From NCBI GenBank assembly GCA_032622095.1, contig CP136065.1, positions 96,167,343-96,231,342 on the forward strand: 64,000 nucleotides of DNA, read 5' to 3'. The position numbers and the translations under genes are program-made. The notes under the pieces were generated by a model. It had not been told where the DNA came from and did no database searches. It worked only from the letters and a program-made list of their open reading frames with translations. The stretch comes from Siphonodentalium dalli (lineage: Eukaryota > Mollusca > Scaphopoda > Gadilida > Siphonodentaliidae). Positions 23,550 through 34,795 of this stretch are shown here, piece by piece (position 1 is the stretch's first letter; the number at the start of each line of letters is the position of its first letter).

Positions 23550-24985
23550 AAACTTGAGCACAGACCACGTACACGTCGATATCTCAACAAAAACAGCATG
23601 TTCACAGTTCATTACAATGAATAAGTTGATAATACAATGTTTTGGAGTTTCCTCTTTCAAATGGTATATTATATGGCATATATTTTATATAAAATGATAT
23701 GAGGGTTCGAAAATTATGTGGGCTTTTAAATCGGGTTCAAACACATATCGTCGCCTTATACAGTAAAGAAAAAACGTAAGTCGGTTTTTACATACAAGTT
23801 ATGACCACTTACCTCACGGTTACATCTCCATAAAAATAGTCCACATGACAGTTAATCCTTATATTTATATACTTTTGTAAATGTATTTAAATCGAAAAGT
23901 GTATCGTGACAAAAACAGCCCAAAATACCCAATAGCACCCTTGGCAAAAGTTAATAGGAACAATTTCTCTTCATATTGAAACCCGATGATGTATTAAGTC
24001 AATCCTGCGCGAGTCCAAATGCGCCCAAAACATTACGCGTTCGTCTTTCCAAACCCAATGACGTATCGATGTTGTTATGAGCTTGGTGTTATGAGCCGTT
24101 GCGGATTCACCGAGAAATAACTGCAACTAGCCACGTAGGCGCCGACCAATCAGAATGCTGGATTTAGTGATGACAACACTTAGTATGTAAATATATCCAA
24201 ATGGCATCACAAAACATGATTCTTACACATGGAATATAAGTAGTGGTTCACCTTGTTAGGTCGGAGCGATTATCATTTTGTTTATTGCGTCCCACCAATA
24301 AAGAAGCATTTATTTATTTACAACTGCGTATACTTCAGACGTTATAGCATGAAACATGAACATCATAAACACATTAGTTCGAAAAAATAAAAGACGACAA
24401 TTGTGTTTTACATAGAGATGTATCAACCAATCAATCAATCTAGTTTATCATATCTTCATGAAGATACAGATGTTTTAAAGATATGTCCAGGTGCGCCTCT
24501 GTTCTGGTGGTAAATACTGGCTAATCATTTTCAGTTAAAAGAATAGATGTTATGCATTCATAGCAGCTACATGTGCCCGACACAGCGAGATTATATGTTA
24601 GCAATGAGTCTGTTCTAAAAAATGAAAGAAATCCTCTGTATCGGGCAGATATACCCATGTCAGATGTCAATATTGGAGGATCCTGAAAAGTCATGTGCTA
24701 CGGACTGCGTTTTCCTTTATCTCAGAATTAACCATATTTGACTGCACACTGTGACCACTATTTTTGAACAGGCCTGCTCTACATTTCCATATCTCTTGGC
24801 AACTGTAACTTTTTTTGTGGAAACTATATTGAATGGGACAGACTCAATCGTGTTATAATATATACATGAGCCATTCTAATATGCAATCCTCTGACGATTC
24901 AAGGTCCCTCGGTTTGAATGAATATATGTATATCTTAAATAGATTGATATAAATATACTTTTAATGCTTTCTTCTATGTATCTGT
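23550..24985. other. No recognised feature
   Basis: Nothing above chance was seen: no shared repeats and no supportable ORF. Confidence 0.35.
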
Positions 24986-24989
24986 GTTG

Positions 24990-26945
24990 CTAGATCATTA
25001 TAGGAATGCCCTGATTTCCATCCACATATAAATATGACAGTTGAGAAGATATAATTGTTCAAGTGACTTAATTCGGTCACCATTTGTCGAGATTGTGAAA
25101 TTGGAATGCCAAACACTCCTTAGAACGACATGGAGATGGCCTGGGAGATGACTATATATAACATTGTTGAACAATCTTATAAATGCTAGTGAATCTCCTC
25201 TCGCCATCCATGACCCAAATGACCCCAAATGTGATTTAATTCATCATATCATTAGAGAAGAACGTGCATGAATTTGGTGGAATCAGTGCTAAATATATTT
25301 GAATCAACTTTGGTGCAACTCCCCTCATGCATGACTTGAACCGCGCCACTTTTGTCATATTTAAACCACGTCTTTTAGACTCATGCATTATATAATGGAG
25401 ATGATTATATATAAGTTTGGTGGTAATCGGCAACTAAACAAATTATTATCATAGTTATTACCCCCCCCCCCCCAATCTCTCACCCAAACGGCACCAATTT
25501 CGGGTCTTCAAATCATCACATGTTTATATTCCTCGTATCACGAAGAAGAATAATATATCAATTTGGTCGAAATCTGTGCTAAAAATAGTCCCTCCCTTGA
25601 CACCAACAACGTCACTTTAGACAATTTTAACCTACACCATTATCTTACTCGTAAAAAGTTACCCCTAGCTGTTAGACCGCCTTGGTGCCATCTCGGTTGT
25701 ACCCTTAAAGTTATATATAGAACACAGACAGATATTCGCAAATATTTGATTCATTGCATCATTTGAGAAGAACGTGTGTGAGTTTGATGGTAATTGGCAC
25801 TAAACATAAGTTTTTGGTGACCCTCCCGTCCCTATTTCGGACTTTTGACATCATTAAACCACACACTTAGACTCATTATAGAGATGAATATATATAAAAT
25901 TTAAGAAAATTGGCGAGTATGCAAATTCGGATCAAATTTAAGGCCACCATTGCATATCTCTCATCCAAAAGTCACCAATTTGGCGCATTTAAACCACACG
26001 ATTAGATTTTTCGTATCACGGAGAAGAAAATGTATCAATCAGGTGGAAATCGGCGCTAAACATATTGTTTATCAATGTTTGTGCCCCTCTCACCCTCTAA
26101 GCAACCTTGACTCGAATGGCCCCACTTTTGAAATCTTTAAACCACACAATTAGACTCCTGATATCATGGAGATTATTATTTGTAAATTTGGTGCTAATCC
26201 GCGACTAAACAAAGTTTTATCAAATTTATATGCCCACCCCCATCTCTCACCAAAGCAGCACCAATCAATTTTGGTGCCCCTCTCCCTTTCAGTGCATCCC
26301 TGACTCGAATGACGCCACTTTTGGCAGCTTTAAGCCACGCCATTAGACACCTCATACCGTGGGGATGAATTTGTATAAGTTTCGTGTAAGACATTCACAT
26401 GCATCCGACATTCTTCTTTAAGAGTAGCATGCTATCGGCGACTAAACCAATTCTTATCAGATTTAGTACCCACCCACCGCCCCATCTCTCATCCCAACGA
26501 CACAAATTTGGCGTCTTTAAATCACACAATAAGATTCCTTGTATCATGGAGAAGATCTCAGAAGAATGTGCATCAATTTGGTGGAATTCGGCGCTAAAAT
26601 TATTTTTGATCAATTTTGGTGCCCCTCTCACCTTCCGGGCATCCCTGACGCGAACGGCGCGACTTTTGACATAATTAAACCACACCATTATATTCCTCAT
26701 ATTATGGGGATGATTATATATAAGTTTGGTGGCAAGCGGCGACAAATTTTGTTTCTACCCTCCCCCTTTTCTGCCCCTGACAACAACGGCGTCACTTTAT
26801 AAAATTCTGACCCTCGCCATTATCTTTCTCGTAAAAAGTTACCCCTATTAGACCCCTTTTGTGCCATCTAGGTAGTCCCCTGTGAAGCTATATAGAACAC
26901 AGACAGACAGACAGACAGACAGACATTCGCAAATATAGATATAGA
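24990..26945. repeat. Diverged tandem array L, about 300 bp units
   Basis: Roughly six units share the motif order TTAGACTC, ATGGAGATGATTATATATAA, TTTGGTGG, GGCGACTAAAC, CACCCAAACGGC and AAACCAC. Divergence is high, so these are old. The array ends in (CAGA)n at 26903-26920. All ORFs here lie in the repeats. Confidence 0.65.
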
Positions 26946-26946
26946 T

Positions 26947-27440
26947 CAATAATAATAATAAAATTTATTTTTAAACATAATAACTTCTTTTTCTGTTTCC
27001 GTCGCTGCATGGAATCCAGAATATGGTGTGTTTAGCTCCCCTGGAAGTACTGTAGGTTGGTGGTAACCACAGTGTCCAAGGGATGGTGTGGTGGTGGTGG
27101 ACTCCGGCTAGACGTATCCGGAGTCCGGGGTGCTCCAGGGGATGCCTGACGTGATGGTGAAGTCAAATCCAAGGAGAAGGCCGGCTGAAAATGGTCCGGA
27201 TATCCTGGTAACTTTAATCCAGCTGCGCCTGTCTTCTCCTGGAATCACCCCGTTGACGTCACGAAGGGCATCCATCCACGCTATAGGTTCCGACATTCAC
27301 ATCTGTAACCGCTTCTGGCGGTCCAATATAGAAGAAGACGAGTAGATACTCCAGCGAAGTACTGCACTTCAATCTTCAAACAGAGCACCCGACGACCAAC
27401 ATCCTCCAACTTTCCCTTTTGTCATAAATCAATTTATGAA
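26947..27440 (-). pseudogene. Possible non-LTR retrotransposon 3' remnant
   Basis: On the minus strand the frame from 27296 to 27108 reads AWMDALRDVNGVIPGEDRRS, which resembles the Trp-rich C-terminal tail of LINE reverse transcriptases (W...D...W spacing). Downstream in the same orientation comes an A/T-rich 3' region with AATAAA and then an (ATT)n tail at about 26947-26960, as many non-LTR elements have. No catalytic reverse transcriptase motif is present, so this would be only the 3' stub. The call rests on style and layout, not on a diagnostic motif. Confidence 0.3.
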
Positions 27441-27478
27441 CAAATAAAATATTTTTAAACTAAACGGTCGATGTCCAA

Positions 27479-27811
27479 TCAGTAATTAGTGTGAAATTTG
27501 TTGTCGAACATTTTCCTACTTTCGGTGAAAAGTTTGTAATAACGACAACCAGTCGGAACGATAGGGCGCTGTGAGGTTGGAAATTTATAACAGTTGGAAA
27601 GTTTGAGGTACCAGTTTGATAATTCCAACCCAAAGGATGTGTAAATGGAGCCTTTACCCGGACATGTAATTTCGGTCTGCTTCAATGAGAGGTGCAATTG
27701 TAAATTACAAGGCGGGCGCGTGACCTCCGCCACATCGCGTGACCATCTAGCCGCCACATCATTGCATATGGGACCTGACAAATTTTCGTGTAAGACATTC
27801 ACATCCGACAT
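27479..27811 (-). CDS. Uncharacterised ORF, 110 residues
   Basis: One of the longer ATG-initiated frames in non-tandem sequence. The start overlaps a short dispersed repeat (GACATTC...CATCCGACATTCTTCTTT) that also occurs at 26390-26435. No domain, signal peptide or membrane segment is recognised; the product is Cys- and Ser-rich with a basic C-terminus. It may be chance. Confidence 0.15.
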   Translation of the reverse strand: MSDVNVLHENLSGPICNDVAARWSRDVAEVTRPPCNLQLHLSLKQTEITCPGKGSIYTSFGLELSNWYLKLSNCYKFPTSQRPIVPTGCRYYKLFTESRKMFDNKFHTNY

Positions 27812-28039
27812 TCTTCTTTAAGAGTGGCATGCTATTCACGAAAAGACTGCATAGAGACCCTGATGTATTACCCAATTGTATTCCGAATTCGATGACATGC
27901 AACTCGACTTTAAAGATCGATAAATGAGAACACGTTTCGTGCATTTTGATTGGTTTAATTGGTAGTCTCCTGACTTTCTGTTGACATGCGCGCGATGATA
28001 TAACTCAACATGCCCGGATAATGACGCATTTTCTGATGT

Positions 28040-28918
28040 AACGAGGGAGCAGATTGTCTCATCTGTCTATCACTTCTGGCTTGTGGTGAATTGATTACCA
28101 TGTTAATCGTGGTTATTTCATGGGAGAGGTATAGCATTGCTTCAAGGTATTATTCAACAAGTCAATGCCAACATGACTAACTCGACTCAAGTTATACTAC
28201 ACAATATGCCATCCTAATATTCGATCGGTGACCTAAGGTCGGTGTGAAGTTTATCCAATATTTTATAAGAGGTTGTATCGCTGGTGCCGCCCCCCCCCCC
28301 CACACGGTGCCAATATAGGAGATTAGAGAATAAACCAGTGCCTGTATGTGAAACATACAAGAACATTCATATTTTGAAATATTTTAATAATGGCCCCGCT
28401 GGTGTTTGCAAAACGACAGGAATAGCCATTTATATTATTGTCGGTTTGTAACAATCAACACATATTTTATAATAGGCATGTTGTTAAACGTTTTATACAC
28501 CATGATAAAGGGGTTTCCTCGATTCGTTCGGATAAGCCAAACACCTCAATAATGACAGCTTTCGATAAAATAACGGTACTTTCTCTTAACAGCATCGAGT
28601 TACCCTACCAGCATCATATCAATTCAGCAGGATCCACCAACAGCATATTAAACTTAGCCAGGGGTGTCACTATAAATTATGGCGAACCTCAATACCAAAA
28701 TGTTTTTAACTCGGCTTATGGCGAGGGATGGTTAGAGGAACAGGCGGGTGCCATGGCGTTTTCTAATTATGCAACGAGGGAGTAGATTTCCTATAATTTG
28801 ATCATTTCTGGTTTGTGGTGGATTGATTCACATGCTAATCACGAATTTCTACTATAGTATATATACTATTTGCCATCCTAACATTCGATCGGTGTAAAGG
28901 TTGTACCGCTGGTGATGG
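28040..28918. repeat. Local duplication W with repeat X inside
   Basis: 28040-28295 and 28768-28918 share AACGAGGGAG(C/T)AGATT, TTCTGG(C/T)TTGTGGTG, CCATCCTAA(T/C)ATTCGATCGG and GT(A/C)CCGCTGGTG-like blocks. Between them, 28585-28690 is a copy of repeat X (TCTTAACAG then CCTACCA and CATCA), also found at 38600-38700 and inverted at 37560-37700. Confidence 0.55.
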
Positions 28919-28919
28919 C

Positions 28920-30120
28920 ATACCCCACTGTCCCAAGTTGGAACATGCGAAGGGCGGAGTCCAAATTTGAAATAAACAAAGAGAGAAAAAATCTCAAAGG
29001 AACAATGCGTACATCACCAACCCTTCGTTGGTATACCTTGTGTCGCATGGTGAACATTACATTGGGATCCAACGGCTGAGATATAGACATTAATTCGGCC
29101 ACATTTTTTTTTTGGTGGTTATAACTGGTTATAATAGCAGTATTTTTGCTGCAGTCTACCGGTTTTTTGCTTATATTATATATATATTTTTTTGTTTAGG
29201 TCACGTGAGTGGCATTACATTTTTTAGCCATACATCTTCCATGATTATCACCAGGGACGTGAAGTATGTCAGCGCCATAAGAGACGCCAGATAGGCAGCC
29301 TTGTATATATGCCAGATAGCGGGCAATAAATCAGACATAAATCTGGATGAGCATATTAACTCAGGTACCCAAATCTCAAAAAGTCGAGGGGGGTTCCGTC
29401 ATCGTGATATCTCATGTATATTTCAAATGGGTGAATAGCAGCGTCCGTGAGTTTCAGAACCGTGTGCTACAAACTGTAGGAGTTAATTAAACCATGATAA
29501 ATATGATACTAACGTACTGCACATTCACTAAATATGTTGCACATCTTCAATGTGTCAGTGATAATGTCCTGAAGTTTAGGTATATAGGATAAACATTGCG
29601 GAAGTTGATTTTACAGTTAAGGAGCCAAAGTGCACATTCACACAAAAGTTTATAAGTTGTGGAAGGGACATAACTCTAAAATAAACAAATTTTCGTTCAA
29701 CACAATGCCTGTTCCACATCTTCAATCACAGGTCCACAGAACAAAAATTGACCCCACCCCCAATAATACTTAGGATTAAGTATTATTGGGGGTGGGGTCA
29801 ATTTTTGTTCTGGGGACCTGTGTCTTCAATGTGTCAGTAACAATGTCCTGAAGTGTTAGCTAAATAGGATACGAGCTGTGGGAGGAGTTGATTTCACAGT
29901 TAAACTACTCTAATCCAGAACGACGGACGAAGATCGCTTCTATAGTCCCCGGAAGTTACAAAAAGTCAGGGGAGAATCAAATGATTAAACTACACAATGT
30001 ACACAAAACAACACAATCAGCATCATCGTCATCACCATGCATGACCACCGTCACGTCATTCAAACATGACTTAAGATGACTGCGATAGAGAGAATCCAGG
30101 TTGGCACAGCTAGATGTATT
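28920..30120. repeat. Duplicated segment split by a foldback; otherwise unique
   Basis: CTTCAATGTGTCAGTRAYAA and CCTGAAGT are repeated at 29547 and 29823. Just before the second copy lies a nearly perfect inverted repeat (29729-29820) with arms CAGGTCC(M)CAGAACAAAAATTG. Nothing coding is supported. Confidence 0.6.
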
Positions 30121-30154
30121 GTTCACTCGAATGGCCATATTTTAAGTCTGCAAA

Positions 30155-30353
30155 ATGGATGGACGAAATCCGTTCCATGTGGATATCCCTTCCCACCACG
30201 ATGATGACAAAGATCCAAAGCTGATCTACGTGTATGATCACGTGGGGAATCACGTGGTTTCGAGGTTGATGAGTACCACGCATTCAAAATGTGCAAACGC
30301 ACAACATAATACAAGAGGAACTGACACAAAACATAGCAGTTTGACTGTTATTA

Positions 30354-30355
<2 letters not shown>
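30155..30355 (+). CDS. Uncharacterised ORF running into repeats
   Basis: An ATG with good context (CAAAATGG) opens a frame beginning MDGRNPFHVDIPSHHDDDKD. The first 65 or so codons look non-repetitive, His/Asp-rich and hydrophilic, but the frame then runs through the (TA)n tract and into a Helitron. If real it would need a splice donor before 30355; none is convincing. Treated as weak. Confidence 0.15.

Positions 30356-30411
<56 letters not shown>
30356..30411. repeat. (TA)n microsatellite
   Basis: About 27 TA dinucleotides directly in front of a Helitron-like element. Confidence 0.95.
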
Positions 30412-30413
<2 letters not shown>

Positions 30414-30928
30414 AAGACCTCTGTCTGTCTGTCTGTTTGTCTGTTTGTCTGTCATTTATACAAATCTACGATTCTCTACCGATCGGGACGAAACTTGGTA
30501 CTTGTGTGTAGTTTGACCAGGCGGTGGACGTTGTCGTATTGGCGAGCCCGTGCGGCGCCCGTGCAGCGCATGCGCAGACGAGATCTCGGAAACGGGTGGA
30601 GCTATCGACTTGAAATTTGCTACGTGAATGTATCTTGCACCGGATACGAATTTTATCGGGTCGCCGAGCCCGTGCGACGCCAGCTTCGCGCATGCGCAGA
30701 CGAGATCTCGGAAACGGGTGGAGCTATCGACTTGAAATTTGGTATGTGAATGTATCTGGCCCCGGATACGAATTTTATCGGGTCGCCGAGCCCGTGCGAC
30801 GCCAGCTTCGCGCATGCGCAGAAGAGATCTCGGAAACGGGTGGAGCTATCGACTTGAAATTTGGTATGTGAATGTACCTTGAAATTTGGTTTTTGAATAG
30901 CCCGGACAACGTCGGGCTCATCGGCTAG
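30412..30928 (+). mobile_element. Helitron-like element B1
   Basis: Starts TTTGAAGACCTCTGTCTG next to the (TA)n tract (which has replaced the TCTCA end) and ends with the hairpin AGCCCGGACAACGTCGGGCT, CATCGG and CTAG at 30925-30928, followed by T. The body holds 122-bp tandem units (GGATACGAATTTTATCGGGT, CGCATGCGCAGACGAGATCT). Frames on both strands are shadows of these units. See B4 (49989-50595) for exact ends. Confidence 0.75.
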
Positions 30929-30940
30929 TATATATATATA

Positions 30941-31200
30941 CTAGAAGGTGACCCGACTTCGTCCGGGCTTTGACCTTGAATTGACCATTTTGAAGGTCAA
31001 TGTCAGGTGGGGTCAAACACCAACACCCCAAAAATGGTGGAAATCGGCCCAGCGGATATCGGGAAATCGGCCCAGCGGATACCGAGATACCCTATGCATC
31101 AAATTTCGTCCGTAAAAATCCGCCAGTTTAACTCGATTTGATTTCCACTCAAGTATATAAACGCACCTCATATACACACGCTCATTAATTATCAAGTTTC
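30941..31200 (-). mobile_element. Helitron-like element E1
   Basis: Minus-strand 3' end AGTCGGGTCACCTTCTAG finishes at 30941, separated from B1's 3' end by TATATATATATA only, so the two elements lie tail to tail. The body carries TGACCTTGAATTGACC. The 5' limit is uncertain. Confidence 0.6.
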
Positions 31201-31249
31201 AACGTAAAGATAAATTACCATCGGTGCCCGAGATATCGCCAAGACGTCT

Positions 31250-31734
31250 GAAACAGTCAAATGCATCGGCCGGTTAAGCGTTAACGTGATCTAACGTTAT
31301 GACCTCTAACGACGTCATAGAAGTTACGCATTGTGTTTATCCTGATGGAAGATAGTACCACTTCTTCTTGATAATTGAGGCAGATAACTAAAACGGATAC
31401 ATACGCATTATATATCGTTGGAAAGAGGAAACACGAAAGATTCTCACAGTGTCATTATTATGACTGGCATTTTATTATTCGCGCTGTTTCGAATCGATTT
31501 GTAAGCACCGAACTCAAATGAAAGTCCCGTAACACAGCGTAAAAACAGATTTGACCGCGGCACGTGAAAAGTTGACCTCGGATCTGAAAATTGATAGGCC
31601 CATGCCACCCCCCGGCCGAAAATACCCCCACATACCAAGTTTCATCGAAATCGGGTCGGTCGTTTTCGAGTCCATCGCGATCACACAGACACACACACAC
31701 ACACACAAACAGAACTTCCAAAATATATAATAGA
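31250..31734 (-). mobile_element. Helitron-like element D1
   Basis: The minus-strand 5' end is TCTATTATATATTTTGGAAG (31734 downward), followed by a (GT)n stretch and GATTTCGATGAAACTT. It aligns over about 450 bases with D2 (31955-32446). The 5'-TC start fits Helitrons. No 3' CTRR end was located. Confidence 0.55.
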
Positions 31735-31938
31735 CTAGAAGGTGACCCGACTTCGTCCGGGCTATTCAAAAACCAAATTTCAAGTCTATAGCTCCACCAG
31801 TTTCCGAGATCTGGTCTGCGCATGCGCGAAGCTGGCGTCGCACGGGCTCGGCGACCCGATACAATTTGTATCCGGGGCAAGATACATTCACATACCAAAT
31901 TTCAAGTCGATAGCTCCATCCGTTTCCGAGATATATAT
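31735..31938 (-). mobile_element. Truncated Helitron-like element B2
   Basis: Body of B type (one 122-bp unit) but with the E-type 3' terminus CACCTTCTAG (31744-31735). Its final G abuts the first base of D1, with no spacer. Confidence 0.6.
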
Positions 31939-31954
31939 ATTGCCCAATGTCATT

Positions 31955-32446
31955 TGCGGATACCTCGGCCGGTGATGAGTTAACGCGACATCGGCCGGTT
32001 AAGAGTTAAACGCGATCACGTCACGATCTGTTGACGGCGTAATATATTTACGGAATGTTTTTCGATGAGCGAAGCATGGTCCTGCGTTCTTCCCGATAAT
32101 TAAGGTAGAAACTTTAAACGTACACAGGCGTGTGATACATCATTGGAAAGAGGAAACGCCACAGATTCTAACCTTGCAAATTATATGACTGGCAATTTAT
32201 TATTCGCGCTATATCGAATCGATTTGTGAGCACCGAACTGAAATATATTAGCGCAAAACGGCGTAAAAACAGATTTGACCTCGGCACGTGAAAAGTTGAC
32301 ATCGGATCTGAAAATTAATATGCCTATGCCACTTCCCGACCGATAGTACCCTCACATACGAAGTTTCATCGAAATCGGGTCGGCCGTTTTCGAGTTCATC
32401 GCGAACACACATACACACAGACAGATCTTCCAAAATATATAATAGA
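31955..32446 (-). mobile_element. Helitron-like element D2
   Basis: Second copy of D, with 5' end TCTATTATATATTTTGGAAG at 32446. Similar to D1 over nearly its whole length, including CGATTTGT(A/G)AGCACCGAACT. Confidence 0.55.
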
Positions 32447-32960
32447 CTAGCCGATGAGCCCGACGTTGTCCGGGCTATTCAAAAACAAAATTTCAAGTCG
32501 ATAGCTCTACCCGTTTCCGAGATCTGGTCTGCGCATGCGCGAAGCTGGCGTCGCACGGGCTCGGCGACCCGATAAAATTCGTATCCGGGGCAAGATACAT
32601 TCACATAGCAAATTTCAAGTCGATAGCTCCACCCGTTTCCGAGATCTCGTCTGCGCATGCGCGAAGCTGGTGTCGCACGGGCTCGGCGACCCGATAAAAT
32701 TCGTATCCGGGTCAAGATACATTCACATAGCAAATTTCAAGTCGATAGCTCCACCCGTTTCCGAGATCTCGTCTGCGCATGCGCGAAGCGGGCGCCGCAC
32801 GGGCTCGCCAATACGACAACGTTCACCGCCTGGTCAAACTACACACACGTACCAAGTTTCGTCCCGATCGGTCGAGAATCGTAGATTTGTATAAATGACA
32901 GACAGACAGACAGACAAACAAACAAACATACAGACAGAGGTCTTCAAAATATATATGAGA
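32447..32960 (-). mobile_element. Helitron-like element B3
   Basis: Complete copy: 5' end TCTCATATATATTTTGAAG at 32960 preceded by A on the minus strand, and 3' end CATCGGCTAG at 32447 followed directly by the T that starts D2. Contains three 122-bp units. Confidence 0.8.
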
Positions 32961-32984
32961 TTATATATATATATATAAGGTGAC

Positions 32985-33480
32985 CCGACTTCGTCCGGGC
33001 TTGGACCTTGAATTGACCATTTTGAAGGTCACGGTCAGGTGGGGTAACGATTTGACCCGTCCAAAACACTGCCCGGACAAAAGTACCCGTCGAAATCCAT
33101 CCGGTTTTACCCGATTTGACCTCGAATTGATCATTTTGAAGGTCAAGGTCAGGTCGGGGTCACGATATGACCCGTCCAAAACAATCAGTGGACAAAAATA
33201 ACCCCACGTATCAAATTTCGTCGAAATCCCATCAAAATTGGCGATTTGACCTTGACGTTACCCGATTTCAAGGTCAAGGTCACGTCGCACGGGCAAATGA
33301 ATATACTTATGAGACTCCCCATACGAAAGGACCCCCACATACAAAGTTTCATCGAAATCCCGTGATATTCAGGCGTTTGACCTTGAAATGACCCGATTTC
33401 AAGTTCAAGGTCACTTCGCACGGGAAAATGTTGCCATGCAGTCGGAGATTCATAGAATACACTAACCCATACACCGAATC
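32985..33480 (-). mobile_element. Helitron-like element E2
   Basis: Minus-strand 3' part AAGTCGGGTCACCTT abuts a (TA)n tract, and CTAG is lost. The body repeats TGACCTTGA / TCAAGGTCA every 25-60 bases, together with GATTTCGACGAAA. The far boundary near 33480 is approximate. Confidence 0.55.
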
Positions 33481-33792
33481 ATTATATATAGTAGAATCCT
33501 TCGACTGACAACTTTGGTCAGAATGTTATAGCAAACAGCTGAGTTTGGAAACAAATGTGGTATCAGCTTGTTTGAAAAATAGTATAGCAAATGCTCGTAG
33601 CTGCCATAAATACTCTATAATATATCATTATCCTAGTTTATTACATTTTTCCTCGCTCGTTTCTGGTCACGTTTGCGTTCGCCTTGGCCATTTGGAATGC
33701 TTGATACCCATCAACTCGAAACCATATGATTCCCCGCCGTGAATAGAGCTCCAAATTTTATACCGACCGACGCATGGACGAACAGATGGAAT

Positions 33793-33794
<2 letters not shown>

Positions 33795-33832
<38 letters not shown>
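33795..33832 (+). repeat. Homopolymer of 38 G
   Basis: An uninterrupted run of 38 guanines. Runs this long are G-quadruplex-prone and unstable in copying and sequencing, so the exact length may not be biological. Confidence 0.9.
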
Positions 33833-33834
<2 letters not shown>

Positions 33835-33836
33835 GG

Positions 33837-34213
33837 AGTAATCAGGCTAGATATTTTGGCTTCGAGCATGAACTATAGAGTAAATGTACGTGTATGATCA
33901 AAAACAAGGAAAACCGTTTAATTTTATAAATAATATATTTTATTTTATCCATTCTCTCAAATTCATTATCAGCATTAACATGTTCAGTTATATAGACTTA
34001 TATGGACTTTACACGGTAAAAAAATTAGTGCATACGCGTCCCCTGCTGCTCACCGACATACAGTAATCAGGCTAGATATTTTGGCTTCGAGCATGAACTA
34101 GAGAGTAAATGTACGTGTATGATCAAAAACAAGGAAAACCGTTTAATTTTATAAATAATATATTTTATTTTATCCATTCTCTCAAATTCATTATCAGCAT
34201 TAACATGTTCAGT
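33837..34213 (+). repeat. Recent 152-bp direct duplication
   Basis: 33837-33988 and 34062-34213 are the same 152 bases with a single difference seen (ACTATAGAG versus ACTAGAGAG), offset 225. The near identity indicates a recent event. The first copy begins five bases after the G38 run. Confidence 0.9.
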
Positions 34214-34335
34214 GTATATACAAAGAGGAGTAGAAATAATGTGACGATAAATTAAAAAAAATGAACAGAACAATAAAGATTGACCATATTAAATCTATAA
34301 TATACTAATTGTAGTGATAGTGAGCAAAGTATACA

Positions 34336-34494
34336 TACAGTAATGCCCTAAATAATCGACACTTAACCGCAGCCGAATTTTGGATAATTTTTCAGGATTT
34401 AGTCGGAAATATGGCTTGTTGCCATTCATCGGAAAGCTCTCAGTGAGAGCTTTCCGACGAATGGCAACAAGCGAGTAATTAGGGCATTACTGTA
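34336..34494. mobile_element. Family P palindromic MITE (Tc1/mariner-like), short copy
   Basis: TACAGTAATGCCCTAA at the left and AGGGCATTACTGTA at the right, with TA at each end. The right half lacks part of the stem (a deletion after TGGCAACAAGC). Confidence 0.75.
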
Positions 34495-34795
34495 TGAGGA
34501 GACAAAAACATCTCCAATAGAGTATACAGAAATGAATTTGGCCAACAGATAAAGCAAAACTGATTTATCCTATTTATCTCTTCCTGCACTTTTTATGTTG
34601 ATTACTATTATATAAAATAACAATTTAAATGGACATAGCTTTCGAGCTTCCAAATTTTGTGTATGCATTTTGGAAGGAGGTATAAAAATTCCAACCACAT
34701 CGATTATACCATTTCAATGTACACAACGTAAATATTTACTACTTTACTCTGGCGAATTATTGGGCATAACCATTTCAGCAAAAGTCACTGCAAGC

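Noticed and set aside
28438-28785. 115-codon frame, one of the longest in the window
   Set aside because: It starts at TTG rather than ATG and covers repeat X, whose other copies have broken frames.
30411-33421. Many overlapping 60-146 codon ORFs on both strands
   Set aside because: They repeat the same peptides unit by unit because they lie in Helitron tandem repeats and their complements; the peptides have no domain and include microsatellite-encoded runs.
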